A DNA stretch of 64,000 bases from NCBI RefSeq assembly GCF_030540765.1, contig NZ_JAUOEL010000009.1:186001-250000 (forward strand), given 5' to 3'. The position numbers were made by a program, and so were the translations under genes. The stretch comes from Flavivirga jejuensis. Lineage in GTDB: Bacteria; Bacteroidota; Bacteroidia; Flavobacteriales; Flavobacteriaceae. The stretch's first letter is position 1, and each line of letters begins with the position of its first letter. Shown here one piece after another: positions 9,233-19,600 of this stretch. Below the pieces are notes generated by a model. It ran no database searches and had not been told where the DNA came from. It was given only the letters and a program-made list of their open reading frames with translations.

Positions 9233-9991
9233 CTAATTTATCAATAGTTTATTAGTAATCGTTTTATTCTCACTTTTAATTGATACGATGTACATACCCG
9301 ATTTTAAGTGATGTTCAATTGAATGTAACTTATTAGATACATCTTTTTCATTATAAACTAACTTACCTGTTAAATCGTGAATATCTATTGAAGCTTTAGC
9401 TCCTAAGGTGCTAAGATCAATATTAATCTTATCTGTTGCTGGGTTAGGATATACCTTAACGGTTTCTAAAGTTAAATCATTGGTTCCAAGTGAACCATCA
9501 GAAACTAATACAATATTATCATAGTAAACCGTTCCGTTTTGCATAATAATATGCATTTCTCTATAATCATAAGTAGGTATTGCTGATATGTCATAGTCTA
9601 ATTTCACCCAAGTATTAACATTTGCAGCTCCAACACCTATTGTAACTGAGAAATTTGCAGTGCTGCTGATAGACTCAGCAAAAGTCACAGTTATAAACCT
9701 ATCTACTGGAGAATAAACCATAAGGCTTATCGTTTTAATATCAGAACTAATAACACCAGTATCATTGTCTAAACGAAAACCTGGCCAGTCTGCAGAACTT
9801 ACAAGTTCTACTGACTGTGAACTTGTATTAATACCTGATGGAGACGGATTAGCGACAGCGTTAGTTGTAGCAGAATATACAAACCAATCTGCGAGTGAAC
9901 CATCTTCAAAATCATAAGTTACTGTTTGTGCAATTATACCGCAAAAAGCAGTTAATAAATAAATAGTTAATAAGGATAATTTTGTTTTCAT
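9233..9991 (-). CDS. Secreted T9SS-sorted protein with CBM-like domain
   Basis: The 252-residue product has a cleavable signal peptide (about residues 1-21, ending GIIAQ) and a beta-rich domain (about 22-165) that starts TYDFEDGSLADWFV and contains W, Y and F residues spaced as in jelly-roll carbohydrate-binding modules. The C-terminal domain (about 178-252) is a type A type IX secretion sorting domain: VKVYPNPATDKINID, then LTGKLVY and LKSGMYIVSI. It is therefore probably exported by T9SS and held at the surface or released. It lies 47 nt downstream of a PUL lipoprotein gene in the same orientation, so the same transcript is likely. A glycan-binding role is inferred; no catalytic motif is visible. 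Confidence 0.75.
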   Translation of the reverse strand: MKTKLSLLTIYLLTAFCGIIAQTVTYDFEDGSLADWFVYSATTNAVANPSPSGINTSSQSVELVSSADWPGFRLDNDTGVISSDIKTISLMVYSPVDRFITVTFAESISSTANFSVTIGVGAANVNTWVKLDYDISAIPTYDYREMHIIMQNGTVYYDNIVLVSDGSLGTNDLTLETVKVYPNPATDKINIDLSTLGAKASIDIHDLTGKLVYNEKDVSNKLHSIEHHLKSGMYIVSIKSENKTITNKLLIN

Positions 9992-10038
9992 AATTTAAGT
10001 ATTTAGTATTTGGTTAATAATATTTTAAAAGTGTGATA

Positions 10039-11232
10039 TTAATCTATAGGCGCTAATGCGCTAAGATTATCTGTTGCTGTTCCCGATAGCAATCTATTTG
10101 CCATAAGTGTTGCATAAATGGTTTCTAATTCAGATCCAGAAGGAATTTCGCTAGGAGTATAAATTTTAGGTGCTGATATTTCGTTAACCATGTCGTCTAA
10201 TTCAGTTTTCATTGCTTCGGTTAAACCTTGACGAGGCACGATATAAAGTGTTTGTTCAACAAGAGAATGAGCTGGTATAACAGACTCTGATTTTATGGCT
10301 GGTAAAATCCCTATCCCTGTATTCCAAGGCAATAAGTTAAGCACATGTTTTGCTGTACCAGATGTTTCTACATTACCTTTTCCGTAAACAACACCTACGG
10401 CATCTTTAGTACTATATTTTGAAGTGTTGTATGCAATCGCATAACCTTCGGTTGTAGATGCCTCTAAAAATGGATAAGAAGGTATTCCTGAAAGCCATTG
10501 GTACCATAAATCTGGAGCACCAGAACTATTTAATGATAACGCCAAACCATCAAATGCACTAGAACCACCTAACATAGGTGTCCATCCTTCAAAGTAAAAA
10601 TCGGACCATTGCTGTGCTACACCATTTAATTTAGGCTCAGCAACTGAAACCGCACGATATATTTTTATAGATCCATTTGTTTGAATGGTATATCTTGTTA
10701 ATGCAGCATGTGTTCCTGTCATAGCATTTTGATTCTCTTCCTGCCATTGTAATTTTGGGTTGCTATATACATCTACTTGATTTTTTTCTGCATTTACAGT
10801 TACCGAAATGATCTCAGATAATTGATTAATTCCTGTACCTCCTTGAGTTACATTATAACGTTGTTTGTTTAATAGTTCTAAATCTTCAGTGTTTTTTATA
10901 TCACCATTTATACTCCATAGCGTCCATTGTATAATACGGTCTGTTTGTTCTCCATTATAAGATGGAGATAGTAAATTTTCAGACGATTCGGTAAGGTCTC
11001 TGATTTCTGACATAGCTCCTCCAGTTCCAATTCTAAAATCATAATACGGTTCTCCATTCCCGTTTAAAACAAGCCATAAATCGGTACCGTCTGAAGTTAC
11101 TGTTCCTGTCCATGTTACTGGTTCATTTAGATCTATAACTTCTTCCTCAGAATCATCAGAATTACCTCCACAGCTAACAAGTAAGATTAAGCATAGAATT
11201 AAATATGCATATAGGTTTTTTGCTTTTTTCAT
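10039..11232 (-). CDS. PUL lipoprotein of unknown function (paralogue 2)
   Basis: The 397-residue product has a classic lipoprotein signal (LCLILLVSCGG; cysteine near residue 21) followed by an acidic run, SDDSEEE, of the kind that directs Bacteroidota lipoproteins to the cell surface. The remaining 350 residues match the product of 7415-8647 throughout and belong to no family I can name. Long beta-strand-like stretches and conserved Trp/Tyr residues would suit a glycan-binding or glycan-cleaving beta-sandwich fold. That is a guess. It sits directly after susD, where surface glycan-binding proteins or endo-acting enzymes are normally encoded. Confidence 0.8.
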   Translation of the reverse strand: MKKAKNLYAYLILCLILLVSCGGNSDDSEEEVIDLNEPVTWTGTVTSDGTDLWLVLNGNGEPYYDFRIGTGGAMSEIRDLTESSENLLSPSYNGEQTDRIIQWTLWSINGDIKNTEDLELLNKQRYNVTQGGTGINQLSEIISVTVNAEKNQVDVYSNPKLQWQEENQNAMTGTHAALTRYTIQTNGSIKIYRAVSVAEPKLNGVAQQWSDFYFEGWTPMLGGSSAFDGLALSLNSSGAPDLWYQWLSGIPSYPFLEASTTEGYAIAYNTSKYSTKDAVGVVYGKGNVETSGTAKHVLNLLPWNTGIGILPAIKSESVIPAHSLVEQTLYIVPRQGLTEAMKTELDDMVNEISAPKIYTPSEIPSGSELETIYATLMANRLLSGTATDNLSALAPID

Positions 11233-11334
11233 AATTTAGTTTTATAAATATTTTGACGTTTTATAACGTCTCTATTATTTGTAAATAGGAACAGAGTATA
11301 TCGAAAGATTGATACACTCTGTTCTCAATTTATA

Positions 11335-13164
11335 TTAATTATAACCTGGATTTTCGATTAAATTTGAGTTCGCTCCAGTACGGGATAATGATATAGGGAA
11401 ATAATACATTTTTTCATAAAAATTAGGAGCATCTGTAGTTCCATCGTAATTATTTATTACCGATACCTTATACTTTTGGGTTGTATAATCTAAAACATAC
11501 TTAAGTCCAGAAAATGATCTTGTTAATTCTGTAGTAGCTATTCTCCAACGGCGTAAATCCCAATAACGGTGGCCTTCAAAAGCTAATTCTACTCTACGTT
11601 CATGACGAATTTGATCCAAAGTCACAGATCCTAAAGTAGCTATACCTGCTCTGGTTCTTATTTGGTTTACAGCTGTTAAAGCATCTCCTGTATAGCCTAA
11701 TTCCATAGCAGCCTCTGCATAATTCAATAAAGTTTCTCCTAAACGGAATACTTGATAATCTGTTCCTGAATTTGACCAAGTAGAACCAATATCTACATCT
11801 TCATCCAGGTACTTCATAACTCCAAATCCAGTACCAAACCCAATCCAAAACCATTGGTCTCCCCATGCAGAAACACCGTTATAGGCTTCATTTTGATTAT
11901 TAAGAACAGTCCCATCTGGTGTAATTAACCCACTATGAAAATCTACAATACCATCTCTCCATGGCGTTTCCATTGTCCATAGAGTTGCAAAAAAGCGAGG
12001 ATCTTTATTTCCCCACAATTCATCCATACTCCATAATTTGCTTCCAAGTAAAGCTCTATCTAACGTACCTGTAGATCCGTCTTTATATTCAAATGCTTCA
12101 GCCATTTCAAGGTATGGCGTATTACCCATTCCAATATTCCATGCATGAGGTTTTGGACGTTGCACAAAATCATAACCCCATGTACCACCTCCACCACCTA
12201 AGGCATCAACATAATTATGGTGTTTTGCAAAAATCACTTCACTGTGGTTTTTAGTAACAAACACATTTCTAAAATTCATTACTTTATCAGTTCCTTCATC
12301 TAATAAAGCATAACCACCATCGTTTATAATTTCATTTGCTGCATCATAAGATATTTGAAAATAGGTATCGGGACTGGCAGAAATACCAACAAGACCTTCT
12401 AATTGTACAGTGCCATACTTGGCTATACTTCCAGCGTATAAAGCGGCTCTTGATTGTAAATGTAAAGCGGTCCATTTACAAGGGCGACCAAAATTTTTAT
12501 CACTACTTAATATATTAGCAATATCTGTACATTCTGAAATAATAAAATCATAAACTTCCTGTTCCTTATTCCTAGCTGGATATAGCTCCTCTTCTGAATC
12601 ATCAAGACTTTGTACATTGGTAATAAGTGGTACGCCTCCATAACGTTTTACCATTTGAAAATAATTAAAAGCTCTTAGAAAACGAGCTTCTGCTATTTTT
12701 GAAGCGGCTAATTCACTATCAATTGGTGAATCTGGAAGCCTTTCAATAAGCATATTTAAATTTCTAATAATGTAATATGCATTTTCCCACCAAGGCAACG
12801 GATTTGAATTAACATTCATTCTACCTGCCTTATTCCCTACACCATTTCCAGCAATATCCCATCCTCCTTTGCCTTCATCTGCAAAGTTATTAATCACTAA
12901 AGGACCGTAACACTGTTCTGAATTTTCTAAATCCCAACTATCTGTTATAGGTGATCCAACACCCCATTCTGCTATATAGGAACTAGATTCATTAACCATC
13001 ACTGATGTTAAGCTATATTGATTTGTAAGAAATGCCTCGATTAACACAGGATCATTCCAAACCGTAGCATCTGTTATAAGGTCTAGTGGTTCCTTATCTA
13101 AAACATCTTGGCATGATGTAATTACCAAGAAAAGTAACAATATTATGTGTGCGCTTTTTTTCAT
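11335..13164 (-). CDS. susD: SusD/RagB-family outer-membrane lipoprotein
   Basis: The 609-residue product is the surface lid lipoprotein that captures oligosaccharides for the SusC channel. It has a lipobox (LLFLVITSCQD, cysteine at residue 18), an N-terminal TPR-rich SusD-like region (PWWENAYYIIRNLNMLIERL, AEARFLRAFNYFQMVKRYGG) and the C-terminal RagB/SusD signature (FRLGETLLNYAEAAMELG, AVNQIRTRAG, IRHERRVELAFEGHRYWDLR). I use the ATG at 13164, preceded by an AAGGAA ribosome-binding site, rather than an in-frame ATG at 13188 that would put extra residues before the signal peptide. It follows susC by 36 nt. Confidence 0.95.
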   Translation of the reverse strand: MKKSAHIILLLFLVITSCQDVLDKEPLDLITDATVWNDPVLIEAFLTNQYSLTSVMVNESSSYIAEWGVGSPITDSWDLENSEQCYGPLVINNFADEGKGGWDIAGNGVGNKAGRMNVNSNPLPWWENAYYIIRNLNMLIERLPDSPIDSELAASKIAEARFLRAFNYFQMVKRYGGVPLITNVQSLDDSEEELYPARNKEQEVYDFIISECTDIANILSSDKNFGRPCKWTALHLQSRAALYAGSIAKYGTVQLEGLVGISASPDTYFQISYDAANEIINDGGYALLDEGTDKVMNFRNVFVTKNHSEVIFAKHHNYVDALGGGGGTWGYDFVQRPKPHAWNIGMGNTPYLEMAEAFEYKDGSTGTLDRALLGSKLWSMDELWGNKDPRFFATLWTMETPWRDGIVDFHSGLITPDGTVLNNQNEAYNGVSAWGDQWFWIGFGTGFGVMKYLDEDVDIGSTWSNSGTDYQVFRLGETLLNYAEAAMELGYTGDALTAVNQIRTRAGIATLGSVTLDQIRHERRVELAFEGHRYWDLRRWRIATTELTRSFSGLKYVLDYTTQKYKVSVINNYDGTTDAPNFYEKMYYFPISLSRTGANSNLIENPGYN

Positions 13165-13200
13165 TTCCTTATATTTTATTATTATCATTTTATATATTTT

Positions 13201-16200
13201 TTACAATGACAAATTCATCCCTAAACTTATTGTACGCTGTTGCGGATAAACTTTCAGAGAACCAGATAGAACTTCGGGGTCTACACCATAATCACTTAAA
13301 GAACTAATAGTAAAAAGATTGGTCCCCGCTGCATATATTCTTAAATTAACAATACCCAACTTATCTAGTGTTGATTGAGGGAATTGATATGATAGCGATG
13401 CTGTTTTTAAACGAATGTAGGATGTGTCTTTTAATCTATAGTCTGAAGCATACCCATTAGAACTCGCACCCCCAAGTCTGGAGACCAACGCATTGGGATC
13501 GTTGTTCTCTTCCGTCCAACGTAAATTATACATCACTTCATTTTGGTACTCAGTAACGTTAACATTAGTACTATATCCAAAAGCACCTTGAAATAATGTT
13601 GTTAAAGTAAAATTCTTATATTGAAATAATGTATTAAGACCATAGGTCCAATGTGGAAATGCCCCTTTCCCTATCTCTGTTTGGTCTTTCCAATTAAGTA
13701 CGCCATCGTTGTTCAAATCTTTATATTTAACATCTCCTGGCATAAGCGTACTATTTCCTCCTAATTCTTCATAGGTAAAATCAAGCGCATTTATTTCGTC
13801 AAGCGAAGTAAACAACCCATCAGACACATACCCCATGACACGATCTGTCCATTCTCCCGATTGTTTATAAAGCCTTTCTTGATCTGGATCATCATATTCT
13901 GGTTCTTCATAATAATCCCATTTTGAACGTGACCAAGATATATTTCCGCTTATATCATATGAAAAATCACCAGAACTACCTTTAGTTCCAATAGACAAAT
14001 CAAAACCACGATCATTTAAACTATTAAGGTTTTCTGGAGGTAACGAAGAGCCAAAAGTAGAAGGCAACGAAGTAATTCGCGTGGCAGGAATACCTGTTCT
14101 TTCTCGGTAAAAGGCCTCAATAGATCCATATATTTTTTGATTATTAAATGAAAAATCTATTCCTGTATTGTAGATGGCCATTTTCTCCCAAGTCAAAAAA
14201 GGATTAGATAAACCTGTTATGTATAACCCTGATAATTGCCCTTCATCAAATATCACTGAGCCTAATGTTGAATAACCCGATAAATATTGAAAATCACCTA
14301 CAGCATCATTTCCAGATTCTCCATAACTGGCTCTAAGCTTTAAATTGTCAAGATTACTTATATTTCTCATAAACTTTTCCCTATTAATTACCCATCCTAA
14401 AGATATGCTAGGGAAATACCCCCATCTATTTTCAGAAGGGAACTTAGCAGAGGCATCAGCCCGAAAAATAGTTTCTAAAAGATAACGGTTATCAAAGCTA
14501 TAATTCAATCTACCAACATAACTCATACGTCCCATTTCGCTTGCAGAACCATCATTACCCATTCCTGTTGTACTCCCTATAAATAATTGATCTATTGAAG
14601 GTGTTAACAAATCGGTACGCGAAGCACTCAAATAATTTGATTTATAACCAATTGACTCATAAAGAGCTAAAGCTGTAATTTCATGTTTATTGGCAAATTT
14701 ATTATTATAATTAAGCGAATATTGTTGAGTAAATACACTGCTTCTATAAGCCGCTTCAGAAAGGTTGCTTTCACTAAACGATGCAGATGCTGTATATTCA
14801 TCATTGGCAGGATTATAAGTCCAAAAAACAATTGGTTTCTGGTATCTTTTGGTGTACACATCCGAAGTAACATAATTAACATTTGCTTTTGCTTGCAATC
14901 CTTCAATCCATTTAAAATCATAAGTTAATGTTGTAATACCTCGAAGGTTTTTATCATTACTACGATTATATCCCATTAAATCAATATTTGAAACGGTTGC
15001 AATACTTCCCACATCTATACCGCCCCATGGCACTTTTGTTGCATCTGGCAAAGTTGCTGGATACCAAGGTCTTGTTCTGTAATAATCCTGCCAAAACGCT
15101 CCTTCATTATCCAACCCTCTAACTGGAAAATTTTTGTCTTTAAAGGCTAAAGAAAGATCTATCGATATTTTTAAATCATCTGTAATATTGGCATCAACAT
15201 TAGATTGAGCATTATAACGTTGGTAATCCCCTCCATTAGTTTTAACCATTGTCTCCTGCTTGGCATATCCAAAATAGCCAAAGTATTTTATGTTCTCGCT
15301 ACCACCACGCACTGATAAATTGTGGTTTTGTTGTGGCGCCCAGTCACGAAAAGTATGATCATACCAATCAGTATTTAAATAAGCAGGATCGCCACCTTCA
15401 TAAAACTTATCGATAGCTTCTTGAGTCCATGGTGCAGTTGCTGGGTCTCCTCCACTTTGTATATGCTGCTCTCTTTCCATTTCTGCTATTTGACCAGAAC
15501 TGGCAGGGTGAAGAATACTCGTTACCCCTTGCAAAGTATATGAACTATTAAGCGTAATTATTGGTTTTTGATTTTTCCCGCGTTTCGTTTTCACTAATAT
15601 GACACCATTTCCAGCACGTGCACCATAAATGGAAGCAGCACCATCCTTTAGAATTGAAATTGATTCTATTTGATTTGGATCAAGACTGTTTAAATCTCCT
15701 TCAATACCATCTACAATAACCAATGCAGCTCCAAAACCACGAATCCTTAATGTTGCCGCATCACTACCTGGGAGTCCACTTGACTGCAAAGCTGACAGAC
15801 CTGGCAACTGTCCTACAAGGGCATTGGCAGCACTAGTAATTGGTGCCACTGTTAGTTTTTCTGATTTTATACTCGCAACTGAACCTGTTAAATTCCCTTT
15901 TTTCTGAGTTCCATACCCAACTATCACGACCTCATCTAGCTGTGAAGCTTCCTCTTCCATGATAATATTTATTTTATTTTGGCCACCTACTAAAACGGTT
16001 TGGTTTTTCATTCCTACATAAGAAAATGAAATAACCTCTCCTGTATTAGCACTAACCGTATAAGTCCCGTCAAAATCACTTAATGCACCTTTTTTTGTCC
16101 CTACTACAAGAATATTCACACCAGGCAAAGGCTCCCCATTTTTATCCGTAATAATACCAGTAACAGTTTGTTGTAATATATTTTTATTTGTAATAATAGT

Positions 16201-16347
16201 TTTTAAGCTCCAATCATTAACAACTGCTTCTGTTTTTGCATTGACCTTTAGAAGAAATGCAAAAAACAAAAACATGCTTAATTGCAGTTTTATGCTGGAC
16301 GGTTTTATTCCAACATAAATTCTTTTTTCTAATATAGATTTTTTCAT
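13201..16347 (-). CDS. susC: SusC/RagA-family TonB-linked outer-membrane receptor
   Basis: The 1048-residue product is the TonB-dependent channel that imports oligosaccharides with its SusD partner. After an N-terminal signal region (to about residue 38) comes a carboxypeptidase-D regulatory-like domain (TVTGIITDKNGEPLPGVNIL, about 61-135), the TonB-box/SusC signature region (LDEVVIVGYGTQKKGNLTGS), a plug domain (about 155-265, DGAASIYGARAGNGVILVKT) and a 22-strand-type barrel ending in GMNLSL. Length fits the family (950-1100). It is the first gene of the minus-strand PUL operon and is divergent from the regulator gene at 16699. Confidence 0.95.
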   Translation of the reverse strand: MKKSILEKRIYVGIKPSSIKLQLSMFLFFAFLLKVNAKTEAVVNDWSLKTIITNKNILQQTVTGIITDKNGEPLPGVNILVVGTKKGALSDFDGTYTVSANTGEVISFSYVGMKNQTVLVGGQNKINIIMEEEASQLDEVVIVGYGTQKKGNLTGSVASIKSEKLTVAPITSAANALVGQLPGLSALQSSGLPGSDAATLRIRGFGAALVIVDGIEGDLNSLDPNQIESISILKDGAASIYGARAGNGVILVKTKRGKNQKPIITLNSSYTLQGVTSILHPASSGQIAEMEREQHIQSGGDPATAPWTQEAIDKFYEGGDPAYLNTDWYDHTFRDWAPQQNHNLSVRGGSENIKYFGYFGYAKQETMVKTNGGDYQRYNAQSNVDANITDDLKISIDLSLAFKDKNFPVRGLDNEGAFWQDYYRTRPWYPATLPDATKVPWGGIDVGSIATVSNIDLMGYNRSNDKNLRGITTLTYDFKWIEGLQAKANVNYVTSDVYTKRYQKPIVFWTYNPANDEYTASASFSESNLSEAAYRSSVFTQQYSLNYNNKFANKHEITALALYESIGYKSNYLSASRTDLLTPSIDQLFIGSTTGMGNDGSASEMGRMSYVGRLNYSFDNRYLLETIFRADASAKFPSENRWGYFPSISLGWVINREKFMRNISNLDNLKLRASYGESGNDAVGDFQYLSGYSTLGSVIFDEGQLSGLYITGLSNPFLTWEKMAIYNTGIDFSFNNQKIYGSIEAFYRERTGIPATRITSLPSTFGSSLPPENLNSLNDRGFDLSIGTKGSSGDFSYDISGNISWSRSKWDYYEEPEYDDPDQERLYKQSGEWTDRVMGYVSDGLFTSLDEINALDFTYEELGGNSTLMPGDVKYKDLNNDGVLNWKDQTEIGKGAFPHWTYGLNTLFQYKNFTLTTLFQGAFGYSTNVNVTEYQNEVMYNLRWTEENNDPNALVSRLGGASSNGYASDYRLKDTSYIRLKTASLSYQFPQSTLDKLGIVNLRIYAAGTNLFTISSLSDYGVDPEVLSGSLKVYPQQRTISLGMNLSL

Positions 16348-16650
16348 AAATTTTGGTTTAGTTTTAATTTGGTGTAAATTTTAAATAATTATACAGTAAC
16401 TGATTGCTCCTATCTAACATCTTTTTGCTTAAATCTAACATTACAATAATATGGCTAAATAAAATGAACAGATCGCGCATATTATGGCAAAAAACTCACA
16501 AATCACTAAAAAACAATAGACTACACACCAGTTTACGCTTCTCGAATTTTCAAAAAATCGTGCCTATTTGAATACAAAAACAAGTCTCTCGAAGAAGATT
16601 TTGTGTTTTTAGACACAAGCTAACCCCATACTTTTTTAACATGAAATTGA
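16348..16650. other. Divergent regulatory region between susC and the hybrid regulator
   Basis: No gene is seen. This stretch must carry the susC promoter and probably the binding site of the AraC-type output domain of the regulator; I could not identify either with confidence. Confidence 0.45.
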
Positions 16651-16658
16651 TATATTTG
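16651..16658 (+). promoter_or_regulatory. -7 promoter element of the hybrid regulator gene
   Basis: TATATTTG is an exact TAnnTTTG match, 40 nt before the ATG at 16699. The -33 element is not clear. Confidence 0.5.
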
Positions 16659-16698
16659 AGAAATAAACAGTTACAAATTCCAAGTTTTAGGTTACGTT

Positions 16699-19600
16699 AT
16701 GACAACAAATAGAAAGATATTTTTTATTGTATTCTTATTGGAAATAATCCTGTTTGGACTTACCAATTCATTTACAATTGGAGCTCAAAATTTTGAAAGA
16801 TTTTCTAATAAAGAAGGTTTTAACCAAAACTCAATTAGTACTATAGAACAGGATCTCTATGGGAACATATGGTTTGGAACACCTAATGGTTTAATAAAGT
16901 ATGATGGATACGAATTTAAAACGTACAATACTCAATCCAAAACAAATGGAAATATTATTAGTAACGTTATTACTCATTTGTACAATGATCAAAATGGTGT
17001 ATTATGGATAGGAACCAATCTTGGTCTTACTATTTATATTCCATGGATTGAAAAGTTTTATACAATTCCCCTAGATAGAAAAGTTTATGTCAATAGAATT
17101 ACTTCTGACCAAAATGGACGTATTTGGTTTTGTGGAAATAACCAATTATATGTTTGCGAACTCTTAGATGCTGAAAAAGGAAAGATTAAGCGCTCCGACA
17201 ATTTTCTAAGTTCTCAACTTAAAAACGTACAACTCAATGATTTTAGTTTTAAAGACCAAAACTCATTGATTCTAGCAACTACTATGGGCTTAAAAAAATT
17301 GACTTTTAATAAAGACGCACCATATAATACTTTAAAAGAGAGCACACTCTCGAATTTTGATGCTTTTCAAAATAAAAATATCAAATCAATTTTAAATAAA
17401 AATAATATTTTTTGGCTGGGTACTACCCAAGGTGTTTTTAAAGTAACATTAGACGCCAATAGGGTTCATGAACTAATGGCTTTTGGCAATTTAGAAAATG
17501 TAGAATCACCAAAATTACCTTTATTTATCAATACAGTTTTTGAAGATCATTCTGGTGCTGTTTGGGTGGGCACAACTGCTAATGGACTCTACAAATACGA
17601 TGAAAAAGAAAACAACTTTGAGCATTTTACCTATGATTCTAAAAATGAATCCGGTTTGAGCAGCTTATACATTAGAGCCTTATACCAAGATGATTTTAAT
17701 GTGTTGTGGATTGGAACTGCCCAAGGAGGTATTAATAAATTAGATTTAACACAAAAAACATTTATCAATTATTCACATAATCCGTATGATGATGAATCTA
17801 TTTCAGATAATCTAATTACATCCATTTTAGAAGACTCCAAAGGAAATCTCTGGATTTCAGGATATAACAAACCCCTTGTTAGGGCGACACATATCGTTAC
17901 CGATAAAACTGTGGATAAATTAAAATTTGAAAATTTAGAAAAGCATATAAAACTAGCCGATAATGATATTGTACGATGCATTTATGAAGATAGAAAAGGA
18001 TATATTTGGTTAGGCACGGAATACAACATTATTGTTTATAACCCAAAAACCAATGTGTTTAAAAAAGTTTTTCTTAAAAATTCAGAAAAGGGTACAGAAA
18101 ATTCTACAAGATGTATCTATCAAATTGATGATAATCATATATTACTCGCAGGAAATAAAGTTTCTATTTCAGAAAACCCATGGAATGAAATTAAAAATAG
18201 TGAAATACCGCTACTAAATATAAAATCTGATATTAATTTAACCCCTAAAAGAGCTCAATGTATTTTAAAAGACACCAATAATACTTTGTGGATTGGAACT
18301 AGTAATGGACTTTTACATACGACGTTTAACGGGGAAGACATTCTTATAAATCAAAAATATACCGATAATAAGAATGACAAAATCACTTTAAGTACTAATG
18401 ATATATTTTCACTTCATAAAGACAATAAAAATCATTTATGGGTAGGCACTTTTGGTGGGGGCATTAATAAAATGTATTTGGATGAGCAAGGATCTCCTGC
18501 CAGAATAGAATATTTTAGAAAAAACGATATTTTACCAGATGATGCCATATATGGTATTTTACAACAAGATGAGTCTCATTTATGGTTAAGTACAGATATG
18601 GGTTTGGTAAAATTCGATATAGAAAAAAACATAACAGACTTATACGATGTTAGAGACGGTTTGGCTCAAAACAACTTTAGGGAAGCTGCCTATTTTAAAG
18701 GAAACTCAGGCTATTTTTATTTTGGGGGCTTAAATGGTTTGACCATCTTTAACCCCGAAAACATTATACCAAACATACAACCTCCTAACATTTTAATTTC
18801 AGACCTGCTAATTAATAACAAGTCTATAAAAATTGGCGAAAAGCTTAATAATAAAGTTGTTCTTAAGAAATCTATCTCAGAAACAGAAAACATCTCTGTT
18901 AGTCAAAATCAACAAATCATATCATTTAATGTTATTGTACAACATACCACAACACCTTCAAAAAATAAATTAGCATACAAATTAGAAGGCTTTAATGATG
19001 AATGGGTAGAAAACGAATCGGGCAAAGCAACCATTACTTATACCAATCTATCAGCAGGAAACTATGTATTTAAAGTAAAGGCTGCAAATGGAGATCATAT
19101 TTGGAGTGAAACCTCAAAAAGTTTAAACCTTAAAATTTTACCTCCATGGTATAATACTTGGTGGAGTTATTTAATATTTATTATTACAACCCTAACAATT
19201 ACCATTGGAATAATAATTTATTTTGTTAACCATGAGCGCCTGAAACAACGTCTTAAATACGAAACATTAGACAAAGAACGAACAGAACAGGTTAATCAAG
19301 GTAAGTTTCGTTATTTTACAAATCTATCTCATGAATTCAGGACACCGTTAACACTTATATCTGGTCCTATAGAGTATATGCTGAATCATAATTCTGACCC
19401 AAACAACAACAAATACTTAGCAATTGTACAAAAGAATACAGAAAGACTATTAAGTCTCGTTAATCAATTAATTACATTTAGGCAAGCTGAAGAAGGTCGC
19501 GTTTATCTAAATCTTGTTAAATATACTTTAGGAGATTTTATTTACCCTATAACTGAAGCTTTTGAAAATTATGCTATTGAAAAAAACATCAATTTCTTTT

